Below are positions 28,139 to 37,397 of a DNA stretch of 64,000 nt, piece by piece. The translations under genes and the position numbers were made by a program. The stretch's first letter is position 1. Each line of letters begins with the position of its first letter. The DNA comes from Pleurocapsa sp. PCC 7319 (GTDB lineage: Bacteria; Cyanobacteriota; Cyanobacteriia; Cyanobacteriales; Xenococcaceae), in contig NZ_KB235922.1 of NCBI RefSeq assembly GCF_000332195.1, positions 3,507,322 to 3,571,321 of the forward strand, in the 5' to 3' direction. The notes beneath the pieces were generated by a model. That model searched no databases. It saw only the letters and a list, made by a program, of their open reading frames with translations, and was not told where the DNA came from.

Positions 28139-30855
28139 GGTTGCAATTGGTCTAATGACCGACAATCAGGTGACATAAAGGAAGAACTTCGGGAGACTGA
28201 CTTAACTGGTTGAGCAGAGAGAATAATATTACCATTGGGTGCAATAAACCAGCTCTGAGCTTCAACGATTTGATGCGAGTCATGGTTATTTTCTGCCAAA
28301 AGCGATCGCCTTACACTGTCTTCAGTAGACTGAGTTTGAGATGATTGTTGATGATTAAATTCACTATTTTCTAATATGCGCCAATCTTCCCAACCAGAAT
28401 CAGTATTGAGAGTATCTTTTGGAGAAGGAGATAAGCCACCTTTTCCAGTAAGGATAAATGCGCCTTTTTGCTCAGCAGAACAAAGATTTTGGTTAATTAA
28501 TTCACTAACATCAACAATTTCTATGGGCAATTTTCCCAATTCTTGAGCAGGTTCAATCCCTGAAGTATTAATATTAACAGTTCCATCTAAACCAAATTGA
28601 GAGCTAGCAGTAATGTCGCTTAAGTTAGAATTTTCTTGCAACTCAAATCCAAAGATATTTTGAGTATCGATGTTGATATTACCCCCTTTCCCTGAAAAAG
28701 CATTAGCAGTAATATCACTATTTTCCTGAGGAAAAGCCACAACTAGATCGGCATCAATGTTGATATCGCCTCCATCACCGCCCGATTCGGCAGTGCCAGC
28801 GGTAGTAGAGATGGCACTACCAAGTCTTAGAAGCACTATTTTTTCCGTATCTATGGTAATATTCCCACCATTGCCAAATGCTGAATCAGCAAATATTCTG
28901 CCACCATCTTCCAACTGAATTGCGGGAGAGGTAATTTCAAGATCTCCGCTACTTCCAGAATCTTCAGCGCGAACAAAAAAACCGCTAGCTCCATTTTCTA
29001 GAGTATTGATAATTCCTCGGCTTGTGCCAAATTTGGCAACTCGGTCGTTCAAGGTGGTATCAACCCCAGCTATTATTACAAAATCAGTAGCGTCAAGCGC
29101 AATCTTTCCCGCATTTCCTCTTCCAGAACTATTAGAAAGAATTTGTCCCCCATTGAGAACTTCCGCTTGTTGTACATTTATGGTGATATTGCCACTATCA
29201 CCATCATTCACAGTTTGAGTATTTATGACTCCACCGTTTGATAGACTAAAGATATTGGTATTAATTGTGATGTCTCCTCCTCTATGGGCAGAGTTAGTAC
29301 GTGCTGATATTTCACTGGAGTCTCCTCTAATATTACTCGTACCCAAAATCCTTACAAAATCAGTAGCATCTATTTGAATCAAACCCCCATTTCCTCCTCC
29401 ATTACTATTGGCAAATATGTTAGAACCATCACTCATAGATAAAGAACTAGCAGAAATGTTAATATTTCCTCCATTCCCGATCGCCCCTGTTGATACTAAA
29501 CTGAAGAGACCGCTAGGGGCGTCTTTTATTGTTACCGCACCAGATACATCAATATTGATATCGCCCGCATTTCCTTGTCCGGCTACCATATCTATATTGT
29601 CGTTAAAAATTGCACTAACTAACTGAGCTCTGTTGCTAATGGAGAGAGAGGCAGCACGGATATTGATATTACCTCCTTGACCTATACCAGTAGCCCTTAC
29701 GCCAGTATCAATAAAAGTTCCAGGATCGGCGAGGGAAACAAAGTCATCAACTTCAATAAATACACTACCTGCATTTCCTTCTCCAAAAGTACTGTTGAGC
29801 ATATTAGTACTATTTGCCAATGACAAAGAGTCGGCCAAAATAATTATATTGCCTGCATCACCAGCATTTACAGCATTGAAGATCAAGCTTGAGTTTATTT
29901 CAACTGCTTTAGTGGCGTTAAAAATAATATCTCCCGATTGAGAATTAGCTAAACCAGTCTCAGGTGATGTCCCACCTTGTAAGATGGTATTTTCAGTTAT
30001 GTTGATATTTTTTCCTGTGAGGGTAATGTTTCCGCCCTGCTCTCCATCGACACGAATAACAGTTTGATTTCTTAAAAATATATTAGATCGCGGAATATTA
30101 TTGGGAAAACTTAAGCTACCATCATTATCAAACTTAATTTCTCCATTTTGTGACAATCCCCCCAAGTCAACTCTTCCTCCTTGAGCAACTAAAGCTGCTC
30201 CATCTGAATCGATCTTGCCACCTAGTAAAACTATATTCTGAGAGGGATCTACTCTCAGATTTGAATTTTTAAGTTGTATCTCTCCAGGGTTATCGGGAAG
30301 GTTTAAACCAATGGGTATATTAATTGTTAGTAAAGGTGGCTCTTGAACATTGCTAGCACTAAACTCCCCTTCAGGGAAAACAATACTATTAGCGGTACTA
30401 CCCAAAAAAGAACCCCCAACATCTAAACTGGCATTCTCACCAAAAATAATGCCATTAGGATTAATGAAAAAGAGATTGGCATTACCATTTACCCCTAAAG
30501 TTCCCAAAATCTCTGAAAGATTACTGCCCGTTACTCGACTAAAAATATTATTAATTCCTGCTGGATTAGCAAAATATACTCGTTGTAAATCTCCGATATT
30601 AAAATCTTGAAAACTGTGAAACAGATTACTATCTCTGATAGCGCCACCATCAATGCGATCTGCGGGAAGTCCTTTAATTTCTACATTAGGTGTCACCACT
30701 GAGGCTTCATTACCCAAACTGCGATCGGGAGTAATCTGAGCGTTAAGGTGATCGCAATATCCAACCAGCAAGACTAAAGGAGTTAATAGCGCGATCGCGT
30801 CACCTATACTGACCAATTTCAACTGGAATCGTTTTGGGTGATGATGGAGTTTCAT
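28135..30855 (-). CDS. Two-partner secretion exoprotein (filamentous hemagglutinin type)
   Basis: A 906-aa TpsA-like protein. Signal peptide at residues about 1-44, then the TPS secretion domain: NGNANLFFINPNGIIFGENASLDVGGSFLGST contains the family's NxNPNGI block. The rest is a beta-helix built of repeated strands (GNAGDINIDVSGAVTI, GNGGNINISASSLSMSDGS and similar). The C-terminal 150 residues are less repetitive and include SPKDTLNTDSGWEDW. Its outer-membrane partner TpsB is not in this window. The stop overlaps the CHAT start by ATGA. It should end on the cell surface or be released. Function could be adhesion or delivery of a C-terminal part. Confidence 0.9.
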   Translation of the reverse strand: MKLHHHPKRFQLKLVSIGDAIALLTPLVLLVGYCDHLNAQITPDRSLGNEASVVTPNVEIKGLPADRIDGGAIRDSNLFHSFQDFNIGDLQRVYFANPAGINNIFSRVTGSNLSEILGTLGVNGNANLFFINPNGIIFGENASLDVGGSFLGSTANSIVFPEGEFSASNVQEPPLLTINIPIGLNLPDNPGEIQLKNSNLRVDPSQNIVLLGGKIDSDGAALVAQGGRVDLGGLSQNGEIKFDNDGSLSFPNNIPRSNIFLRNQTVIRVDGEQGGNITLTGKNINITENTILQGGTSPETGLANSQSGDIIFNATKAVEINSSLIFNAVNAGDAGNIIILADSLSLANSTNMLNSTFGEGNAGSVFIEVDDFVSLADPGTFIDTGVRATGIGQGGNINIRAASLSISNRAQLVSAIFNDNIDMVAGQGNAGDINIDVSGAVTIKDAPSGLFSLVSTGAIGNGGNINISASSLSMSDGSNIFANSNGGGNGGLIQIDATDFVRILGTSNIRGDSSEISARTNSAHRGGDITINTNIFSLSNGGVINTQTVNDGDSGNITINVQQAEVLNGGQILSNSSGRGNAGKIALDATDFVIIAGVDTTLNDRVAKFGTSRGIINTLENGASGFFVRAEDSGSSGDLEITSPAIQLEDGGRIFADSAFGNGGNITIDTEKIVLLRLGSAISTTAGTAESGGDGGDINIDADLVVAFPQENSDITANAFSGKGGNINIDTQNIFGFELQENSNLSDITASSQFGLDGTVNINTSGIEPAQELGKLPIEIVDVSELINQNLCSAEQKGAFILTGKGGLSPSPKDTLNTDSGWEDWRILENSEFNHQQSSQTQSTEDSVRRSLLAENNHDSHQIVEAQSWFIAPNGNIILSAQPVKSVSRSSSFMSPDCRSLDQLQP

Positions 30856-30900
30856 CGTAGTATATATTAAATGTTTATTATTGAAAGTCTTTACTAATAA

Positions 30901-31920
30901 TTATTTAATTGAATTCCATTTACGATATAGTTTTTCGGCATAAAACATAATCTCTTCCCTGGGTAGACGAATTTTAGGCTTTTGCTCTGAATAAAGAGTT
31001 TCTAAGGCATGAGCATCCTGTTCGATTATTAAATCAAAAGACTTTAACCAATAGCTTTTTAATAGTAAAAACAAAAAATGACTGAATTTATTTTTAGGTT
31101 TGATGTAAAGTAAAACAAAAGTCTTAGTGGATTGATCGGTTTCAGGATAAAGAATAAAAAACTGAGCTACTTCTCCAAAATCAGTCTGGGTTATGAGACT
31201 ACTTGTAGAAGGAAAAGAATATTCAAAATGATTGTGTAGGGTTTTGGGAGCAGTGAATAATACTGGATTTTTTATAATTTCTTGCCAGCTATTATTTACT
31301 CGCATTACTTCTTGTTCTAATGTGAGGTAAAAACCATTTTCTTGATAGTTATATACTTGGATCTGATCGAGCTTCAATGGTTCGCGGTGGGTTGCGATCG
31401 CATGATTGAAATCATAATTAATTTTGAGACACTTTAAGAAGAGAGCTGGAATACTTTGTTCTCCTGCTATGCCTAAAAACTGATATCCTTCAGTAATTCT
31501 AGGGATTAAATTAGGCACAGGTATTCGAGGTTGATGATTACCATAAATCCAAATTAAATCATCTTCCACAATCAAGTCTAAAGGTTGAGTAATCGGTTTA
31601 CCTTGTAGTTTGTCTTCTTGATATAATTTACCCTCGCCGTTGAATTCTAAAGCGTGAAAAGGGCAAGCGATCGTATTTCTCTCAGTACAAATCCAACCAT
31701 CAGATAAAGGTGCTTGCATATGAGGACAAATATTATTGAGGGCAAATACCTCCCCATCATTGTTTTTCCAGATAACATAGTCTTGATGGTTAAAAGTAAT
31801 TTTGTAGGGTTGATTTACTTTCAACATTGACTTGTGGGCAATCAGCCAAGGCGCGCCAGGTAAAATAGCTACTGAATTGGAAGTTTCGGCAAGATTCTGG
31901 TTGATTGTTGAGGAATTCAT
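30901..31920 (-). CDS. Rieske 2Fe-2S protein, probable ring-hydroxylating-type oxygenase
   Basis: A 339-aa protein with an N-terminal Rieske domain: ligands Cys65 and His67 (NNICPHMQAP) and Cys86 and His89 (IACPFHALEF). The C-terminal half has NYDFNHAIATHREPLK, which resembles the mononuclear iron region (Asp/Asn-His-His) of Rieske oxygenases. That makes an oxygenase more likely than a simple electron carrier, but the iron ligands are inferred. No signal peptide. It lies between the HlyD gene (82 bases) and TpsA (45 bases) in one direction, so a role with the export system, such as tailoring a secreted product, is possible; it may also be an unrelated passenger. Confidence 0.8.
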   Translation of the reverse strand: MNSSTINQNLAETSNSVAILPGAPWLIAHKSMLKVNQPYKITFNHQDYVIWKNNDGEVFALNNICPHMQAPLSDGWICTERNTIACPFHALEFNGEGKLYQEDKLQGKPITQPLDLIVEDDLIWIYGNHQPRIPVPNLIPRITEGYQFLGIAGEQSIPALFLKCLKINYDFNHAIATHREPLKLDQIQVYNYQENGFYLTLEQEVMRVNNSWQEIIKNPVLFTAPKTLHNHFEYSFPSTSSLITQTDFGEVAQFFILYPETDQSTKTFVLLYIKPKNKFSHFLFLLLKSYWLKSFDLIIEQDAHALETLYSEQKPKIRLPREEIMFYAEKLYRKWNSIK

Positions 31921-32002
31921 CAGTTTTACCTCAAGAAAATATTTTTATTTCAACTTAAGAACAAATCGGGAAGAAGTAGAGAAATCAATTATTTTTCGCT
32001 GG

Positions 32003-33505
32003 CTATAAATCCACCATCAGTCTTGATTTCCTTAATAAAAATTGTAAGGCGGTTTCTTCTCTAGCAATAATATCTGCCTTACCCTCCATACCTAATTGAA
32101 TAGAACATAAATTGTTACCTTTCCCCAAGGTTAAACTTTCAGGCTCAATAGTTACTTCATAAAAAGCACCTAGATTATTCCCTTGTTGCTGAAGAGGGTT
32201 GTTAGTAGAATTGCCTTGAGCCTTAGGGGGAATGCTATCGGAAGAGATGGCTTTTACTTGACCTTCAAGAGTGCCGTAATCGGGATAGGGGCAAGCTGAT
32301 ACTTTTATTTGCACATCTTGACCGACCTCTAACTTACCAATATCCTTAGGTGAAACTTTGGTTTTAACTTCTAAAGCTGCATTGCTCGGCACGATTTGCG
32401 CTACTTGTTCTCCAGGTCTAACTGTTTGGCTAGAATTACGTAAAGCAAGTCCCGCAATATTTCCCTCTACTGGAGCGGTAATCTTAGTTTGATTGAGGTT
32501 AATTTTCACCTGTCGTAGTTCGTGGCGATCGCCTTTAAGCTGTTTGTCGATTTCTAACTGCTGCTGTTGCAGAGCTTGTTGTTCTTTGACCAAAGTAGCC
32601 AAAGTTGAACGACCACTAGCTCGTTCTTGAGCGATCTTAGCTTCGGCGATCGCAATTTCAGCCTGGCTGGGATTGAGATAAGTTTTCGCCCGTTCTAATC
32701 TGGCCCTAGCAGCAACTACTGCTTCCTGTAGTTGAGCAACTGTTTCTCTTTGCATAGCCACGGCGGCTTGCTCTGAGACAACGGCTTGCTGTTGCTGATC
32801 AACAGCTAATTTGGCCTCTTCCAAGTGATCGAGGGATAAAGCTCCTTGAGCAGCAACACGTTGATAGCGTTTGTGTTTGGAATGAGCTGCTAAATAAGCA
32901 GCTTCAACAGATTTTAAATTAGCTTGAGAGGATTGTATTTCTACCTTAGCTCGTTGTAAATCCTTTTGAGCAGCTCTCACATTAGCCTCAGCTTCTTGTA
33001 CTTCTGCGTCAGTAGTAAGTTGTTTGTCGCTATATTCTCGACGGCGACGTTCTAATTCCGCTTCCGCAGAGATAATAGCACGGTTAATGCGATCGGTTTC
33101 TGATTCTATTTGGCGTTCTAGGGTACTTATCTGAGCCTCAATTTGAATTAATTGTTGTTCTGCCTGCTCGATATTAGTTTCTAGTTGATTTTTTTGCGTT
33201 TGTAAGCGGGAATCATCGATAGTTGCGATCAGATCTCCCTGTTTAACTGCTTGATTCTCTTTGACAGCAATATTAAGAATTTGTCCTTCAGTAGCAGCCT
33301 GAACGAGCGCTAATTCTCCCGCAGGACGCAAGCTGGCTTGAGCTTTGACTGTTTCTTTATACTTTGCTTTTGAGGCTAGGGGAATAGCTAATCCTAATGT
33401 CGCAGCGATAAAGATGCCACCAAATCTAATCCAGTTATGTATAGAAGGCAAAAATTCATTATCTCTAATGGGAGGAAGAATATAATTTGTTTGTGAATTA
33501 GTCAT
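32003..33505 (-). CDS. HlyD family membrane fusion protein
   Basis: Periplasmic adaptor linking an inner-membrane ABC exporter to an outer-membrane TolC-type channel. One N-terminal membrane helix (about residues 26-43), then a lipoyl-like half (LVQAATEGQILNIAVKENQAV), a very long coiled-coil hairpin (about 90-330, rich in Glu, Gln and Ala), the second lipoyl half (ITAPVEGNIAGLALR) and beta-barrel parts. The open frame starts with a TTG at 33517; the ATG at 33505 is preferred and gives 500 aa. It follows the C39-ABC gene by 112 bases, which include the heptamer array at 33521-33553. Partner of that exporter by context. No TolC gene is in the window. Confidence 0.9.
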   Translation of the reverse strand: MTNSQTNYILPPIRDNEFLPSIHNWIRFGGIFIAATLGLAIPLASKAKYKETVKAQASLRPAGELALVQAATEGQILNIAVKENQAVKQGDLIATIDDSRLQTQKNQLETNIEQAEQQLIQIEAQISTLERQIESETDRINRAIISAEAELERRRREYSDKQLTTDAEVQEAEANVRAAQKDLQRAKVEIQSSQANLKSVEAAYLAAHSKHKRYQRVAAQGALSLDHLEEAKLAVDQQQQAVVSEQAAVAMQRETVAQLQEAVVAARARLERAKTYLNPSQAEIAIAEAKIAQERASGRSTLATLVKEQQALQQQQLEIDKQLKGDRHELRQVKINLNQTKITAPVEGNIAGLALRNSSQTVRPGEQVAQIVPSNAALEVKTKVSPKDIGKLEVGQDVQIKVSACPYPDYGTLEGQVKAISSDSIPPKAQGNSTNNPLQQQGNNLGAFYEVTIEPESLTLGKGNNLCSIQLGMEGKADIIAREETALQFLLRKSRLMVDL

Positions 33506-33520
33506 AATAATTTTCAACTT

Positions 33521-33553
33521 GAGTTCGGAGTTCGGAGTTCGGAATTCGGAGTT
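33521..33553. repeat. Short heptanucleotide array before the HlyD gene
   Basis: Tandem GAGTTCG heptamers (four and a half copies, one with GAATTCG) fill the gap between the C39-ABC stop and the HlyD start. The unit is the same as in the CHAT gene array. It lies inside a presumed transcript. Confidence 0.8.
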
Positions 33554-33617
33554 ATGATTGATTTTTCGAACTTGCCTTTTATCTCTCTTAAATGGGTAAT
33601 TTAGTTGGCACTAATAT

Positions 33618-35837
33618 TTAATGAGGTGAATGACCATTACTAGAAATGCGATCGCCTAAAGATAATAAAGCTAAATTTTTGGCAGAAGGAACAAAATCAT
33701 CAAGGAAGTCTAGGTGATCTCCAGCTTGAGCGGCTAAATCTTGAGCTGTGCCTTGGATTTTTAATTTTCCCCCCTCTAACATTACAATCCAATCAGCACG
33801 GCGAATTACCTTAGGACGATGAGAGATCATAATTGTGGTTTTGCCTTGGCGATGAGCGAGTAATTGCTCCAAAACTCTAGCTTCACTTACTGGATCGAGT
33901 GCGCCTGTAGATTCATCTAAAATTAGTACTGGAGGATCGCTAACTATAGCTCTGGCGATCGCTAATCTTTGTTTCTGCCCCCCTGAAAGATTCGCCCCAA
34001 ATTCTCCCAAAACTGTTTGATATTTATCGGGAAGTTCGCTAATAAATTCATCAGCACCAGCTATTTGGCAAGCTTTGACGATTTGTTCAAAGCTGACATT
34101 AGGATAACTAAAGCGGAAATTTTCAATAATTGAGCGACTCCAAAAATGGGCTTCTTGAGGAACTAATACCACTTGTTGACGCAGACATTCTAGGGATATA
34201 TCTTGCTGATTGTATAAGTCGTAACGAATATTGCCCGATTGAGAGGAATACAAACCAGCAATTAGTTTTGCCAGAGTGCTTTTTCCACAGCCAGATTCGC
34301 CAATCAAGGCGATAATTCGACCACCAGGAATTTTGACTGAAAAATCTTCTAAGAGATCGACTCTGCCAGCATGGTGAAAATTAAGCTGTTTACAAATAAT
34401 ATCGGCATCTCCAGGAATTTCTGCCCAAGGTTTTTGGAAATCATTTTCATCCTCTGGAGTCGCATCGATAACTTCAGTTAGGCGTTGGATAACTACCTGG
34501 GCAGTAATAAACTCATCAACTAAGCCAATTACTGCTCCTAAAAAACCGAGAAAATTGCCGCTCATCCCGTTATAGGCCATTAACTGACCGATACTTAATT
34601 TGCCTCCAATGACTAGATAGCTACCCAACCACATTACGCCAATCGAAATAAAGGTAGATAAAATACCTGTAGTCGTCCCGCTATAGAGTCCGAGCTTCAT
34701 TTTGCTCCAACCAAGATTAGCCAGACGACCATAGTTAGCTTGATATTCTTGCCAAGCTTGAGAAGTAGCTTGAGTTGTTTTAAGTATCTGCACCCCACGA
34801 AAAGTTTCAACTAAAAAACCCTGGTTTTCTGTACCTAAAACAATTAGATTACGGGTTTTTCGCCTTAAAGCTGGCAGAAACAGAAAATTAATTAGAGTAA
34901 TGACTACAAAAGCCACAATTGAAGCTACCGTAAGTTCCCAGCTATAGGCAATCATTAAGCACAGTGAGATAATTGCAATAAAAAATTGACTGGGTAAGCC
35001 CAAAACTATTTGGGAAATTAAAACATTGATAGCGTTGACATCAGCAATTCTACTAACTACTTCTCCACTGCGACGACCCTCAAAATAAGCTAAGGGCAAG
35101 TGCATTAGCCTACGTCCATAGTCAAAGATTAGTCCTAGTTGTAGTTTTTGACCAAAATGACCGACTAAATGGGATTGCACTAAGCCGACAACACTTCTAA
35201 ACAGATTCATAAAGATAACCCCGATGGCGACTGTAGTTAACAGTTGGGTATCACCTCTAACCAAAACATCATCAGTAAGTAGTTGCATCATTAAGGGAGA
35301 AGCTAAAGAAAGTAGCCCCACGACAAAATTGATGACAATAGCTAAAAACAAAATATGACGGTAAGGCCAAACTCGTTTGAGATAGCGACCAAAACCACCT
35401 ACTTTGTCATTTTCCTGCTCGTAAAAACGGCTGTCATCTGGCGTTAGTAACAGCATTACACCGTTACCCCAACCTGCGACCAACTCTCTGCGATTCAGGT
35501 AGCGAATACCTACGCCAGGGTCAGCAATGACATGATTTTTTCCTTTTTTGCCGTATAAAACGACCCAGTGGTAGCCTTTCCAGTGAATGATGGCTGGCAA
35601 TGGAGCTTCGTGCAGGCGATCGATAATTTGACTAGTAGCTTTAACTTGACGGGCATTGAACCCAAAGGCTTCTGCACCGCGACTCATACCTAACAAGGTC
35701 GTGCCTCGCGCGCCTGTGCCTACTGCTTCACGAACACGGCTAATGGCAAAGGTGCGTCCATAGTGTTTGGCGATCGTGGCAATACAAGCAGCACCACAGT
35801 CTTCTTCACTATGTTGTAGGACAATTGAGTATTTCAT
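33618..35837 (-). CDS. Peptidase-containing ABC transporter (C39 type)
   Basis: Exporter that cuts double-glycine leaders and moves the cargo through the inner membrane. The C39 peptidase (residues 1-130) has Gln8, catalytic Cys14 (EEDCGAAC), His90 (GYHWVVLY) and Asp106 (IADPGVG), so it looks active, unlike the degenerate version in RTX exporters. A six-helix membrane domain follows (about 155-450). The ATPase carries Walker A GESGCGKSTLAKL, signature [16 protein letters not shown] and Walker B PPVLILDESTGALD. Length 739 aa is usual. No good ribosome site precedes the start; it overlaps the end of a 41-codon ORF by 29 bases, suggesting coupled translation. The likely cargo is the GG-leader precursor at 37677-38057. 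Confidence 0.95.
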   Translation of the reverse strand: MKYSIVLQHSEEDCGAACIATIAKHYGRTFAISRVREAVGTGARGTTLLGMSRGAEAFGFNARQVKATSQIIDRLHEAPLPAIIHWKGYHWVVLYGKKGKNHVIADPGVGIRYLNRRELVAGWGNGVMLLLTPDDSRFYEQENDKVGGFGRYLKRVWPYRHILFLAIVINFVVGLLSLASPLMMQLLTDDVLVRGDTQLLTTVAIGVIFMNLFRSVVGLVQSHLVGHFGQKLQLGLIFDYGRRLMHLPLAYFEGRRSGEVVSRIADVNAINVLISQIVLGLPSQFFIAIISLCLMIAYSWELTVASIVAFVVITLINFLFLPALRRKTRNLIVLGTENQGFLVETFRGVQILKTTQATSQAWQEYQANYGRLANLGWSKMKLGLYSGTTTGILSTFISIGVMWLGSYLVIGGKLSIGQLMAYNGMSGNFLGFLGAVIGLVDEFITAQVVIQRLTEVIDATPEDENDFQKPWAEIPGDADIICKQLNFHHAGRVDLLEDFSVKIPGGRIIALIGESGCGKSTLAKLIAGLYSSQSGNIRYDLYNQQDISLECLRQQVVLVPQEAHFWSRSIIENFRFSYPNVSFEQIVKACQIAGADEFISELPDKYQTVLGEFGANLSGGQKQRLAIARAIVSDPPVLILDESTGALDPVSEARVLEQLLAHRQGKTTIMISHRPKVIRRADWIVMLEGGKLKIQGTAQDLAAQAGDHLDFLDDFVPSAKNLALLSLGDRISSNGHSPH

Positions 35838-35934
35838 GTTGATATTGGATATTGATAGTAAAGGAGAGGAAAGAAAAGCAGGAGAGCTCCCTTTCCCCTG
35901 ACTTATGAAGTTTTTCTAACTTGTTATCTTTCAT
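35809..35934 (-). CDS. Small ORF (41 aa) overlapping the C39-ABC start
   Basis: ATG at 35934 with AAGGAG seven bases upstream, one of the best ribosome sites in the region. The peptide starts MKDNKLEKLHKSGERELSCF, has two Cys and no double-glycine site. It overlaps the first 29 bases of the exporter gene in another frame. Its upstream DNA and first codons resemble those of the GG-leader precursor gene (see 35920-36045). It may be a leader peptide that couples translation to the exporter, or the stump of a second precursor gene whose body was lost. No function is assigned. Confidence 0.5.
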   Translation of the reverse strand: MKDNKLEKLHKSGERELSCFSFLSFTINIQYQHEILNCPTT

Positions 35935-36045
35935 ATTTTTCTCCTTAATAGAATGTAATTTCTTGTTTAAGAAAGCTTGTTTTGTGCTTTCTCTTTTCAT
36001 TGTGTTTGATAGATAAATTAAATAGTTGAGTAAAATTCGGGACTC
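35920..36045 (-). promoter_or_regulatory. Duplicated leader region, copy upstream of the exporter
   Basis: This stretch matches 38040-38160, upstream of the GG-leader precursor. Read on the minus strand both contain a GAGTTnAATTC-type block with GGACT nearby, ATCAAACACAATGA versus ATCAAACATAATGA, AGAAAGCA, AAGCTTTC, and the same ribosome site AGGAGAAAAATATG versus GGGAGAAAATTATG. Intervening bases have drifted. Shared leaders suggest joint control of precursor and exporter, or an old gene duplication. Confidence 0.6.
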
Positions 36046-36095
36046 AAAAAAATTCAATTAAGCTCACTTAATTTAGATAAATTCAGGTCAATTTA

Positions 36096-36134
36096 GGTCA
36101 AAGAATTTTACGATTTTCCTAAGATTCTTTGACC
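36096..36134 (-). terminator. Stem-loop after the thioredoxin-RTX gene
   Basis: A perfect 11-base inverted repeat, GGTCAAAGAAT at 36096-36106 and ATTCTTTGACC at 36124-36134, with a 17-base loop. It lies 75 bases beyond the RTX gene stop in the direction of transcription. No strong T-run follows, so it may terminate only partly or protect the transcript end. Confidence 0.4.
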
Positions 36135-36208
36135 ATAAAATTGCTATTGAAGCAGCGATGAAAATTTTTAACTCATCAATGAAATTTTCAATAGAAGAAC
36201 GCTATTCT

Positions 36209-37345
36209 TTAAACAAAGATAAATTGGCTGGAATTATTCAGATCCAGAGACTGAAGCTCTATATCTCGCACAACACCAATGAGTTCATCTACACCAGACT
36301 GGTTATCAACAAAAATCCCTGTACCTGTTAAATTAGCAATTGGAGATGAACCCAGACGATAGTTAAAGCCTTGAGCAAGCAAGATAATATCCTTATCGAT
36401 CTTAAAGTCAGTAATTTTAGCGTAGTCCTTAGTGCCTATACTGGAAAGTTCGCCATCATCATAAAAGACCTGATTGCTAGTCCCCAAGACGAATGTATTT
36501 CTGCCAGCACTACCGGTAAGGATATCAATCTCACCTTTCCCAGCATTTTTGGAGGTGTCAACACCAACTAAAATATCACTGCCTGTTCCCCCAATAAGAG
36601 TATCATTGCCAGAATCACCAGCCATTAGTTCATTACCAGGTCCCCCTCTGAGGAAATCATTTCCATTTCCTCCCCACAGGTTGTCGTTACCAGCCCCCCC
36701 TCTGAGGAAATCATTTCCATTTCCTCCCCACAGGTTGTCGTCGCCGCCCCCCCCTGCGAGAAGATCATTTCCATTTCCTCCCCACAGATAGTCATCGCCA
36801 GACCCTCCTGCGAGGAGATCATTTCCATTTCCTCCCCACAGATAGTCATCGCCAGACCCTCCGAGAAGACTATCTTTACCAGAATTTCCGTAGAGTTGGT
36901 CATTTCCCTTGCGACCAAATAATTTGTCATTACCAGGGCCACCATCCAGTTTGTCGTTTCCAGGACCGCCAAACATTATCTCATGACCATCTCCACCCAA
37001 TAAGAGATCATGCGGCTGAAGTTGATTTCGGAAGAAAAAGTCCATTATCAGGGGGTCTGACAATGCGCCTAAAAAACCATCAGTTACCTCGCCATTGTTG
37101 ATGAGCTGAACATCAGGAAAAGTCTGAACTCCATATTTTTGAACTAATTCTGGGTTTTGATCTACGTCAACTTTGGCTAAAATCAAGTCATAATCAGAAG
37201 AAAGTTTTTCTAATCTGGGAGATAAGTCCTGACAGAAATGACACCAAGTCGCATGAAAAAAAACTAAGACAGGTTTATCAGTAGACTTGTCAATTACTTC
37301 ATTTGTGAAATTATCGGTATTTACTTCAGTGATAGAAAAATTCAT
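36209..37345 (-). CDS. Thioredoxin domain fused to RTX calcium-binding repeats
   Basis: A 378-aa fusion. Residues about 5-105 are a thioredoxin fold with active site WCHFC (Cys35 and Cys38) in place of the common WCGPC, and the cis-Pro in QTFPDV. Residues about 112-275 are RTX nonapeptide repeats (GGxGxDxLx), several in near-identical 18-residue blocks such as GGNGNDFLRGGAGNDNLW. The C-terminus (about 280-378) is the kind of region that carries type I secretion signals. There is no N-terminal signal or GG leader, so export would use the C-terminal signal through an ABC-HlyD-TolC route. It lies between the GG precursor and the exporter genes. An exported thiol-disulfide enzyme is the likely meaning. 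Confidence 0.9.
   Translation of the reverse strand: MNFSITEVNTDNFTNEVIDKSTDKPVLVFFHATWCHFCQDLSPRLEKLSSDYDLILAKVDVDQNPELVQKYGVQTFPDVQLINNGEVTDGFLGALSDPLIMDFFFRNQLQPHDLLLGGDGHEIMFGGPGNDKLDGGPGNDKLFGRKGNDQLYGNSGKDSLLGGSGDDYLWGGNGNDLLAGGSGDDYLWGGNGNDLLAGGGGDDNLWGGNGNDFLRGGAGNDNLWGGNGNDFLRGGPGNELMAGDSGNDTLIGGTGSDILVGVDTSKNAGKGEIDILTGSAGRNTFVLGTSNQVFYDDGELSSIGTKDYAKITDFKIDKDIILLAQGFNYRLGSSPIANLTGTGIFVDNQSGVDELIGVVRDIELQSLDLNNSSQFIFV
36647..36862. repeat. Four tandem 54-base units in the RTX gene
   Basis: Units begin at 36647, 36701, 36755 and 36809 and share ATCATTTCCATTTCCTCCCC and flanking bases. Each encodes an 18-residue pair of RTX nonapeptides. The near identity at DNA level points to recent expansion, or to homogenisation by recombination. 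Confidence 0.85.
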
Positions 37346-37397
37346 TTTCCAAACCTTGTTGTGTAATTACTAAGCACGACCCTATGTAGAGAAGTTG

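Noticed and set aside
27847-28178. Plus-strand frames rich in SSEFGV repeats
   Set aside because: They arise because the heptamer array has no stops in several frames; they lie inside the signal and repeat part of the CHAT gene.
35935-36057. Upstream extension of the 41-aa ORF to 82 codons
   Set aside because: The extra part corresponds to the shared leader DNA and the strong ribosome site lies in front of the internal ATG at 35934.
36474-36791. Plus-strand Pro/Phe-rich frame of about 105 codons
   Set aside because: Antisense shadow of the RTX repeats; its repeat pattern follows the 54-base units of the minus-strand gene.
36647-36862. Regular repeats that could suggest a CRISPR array
   Set aside because: Units are directly joined, in frame and code for RTX nonapeptides; there are no unique spacers and no cas genes.
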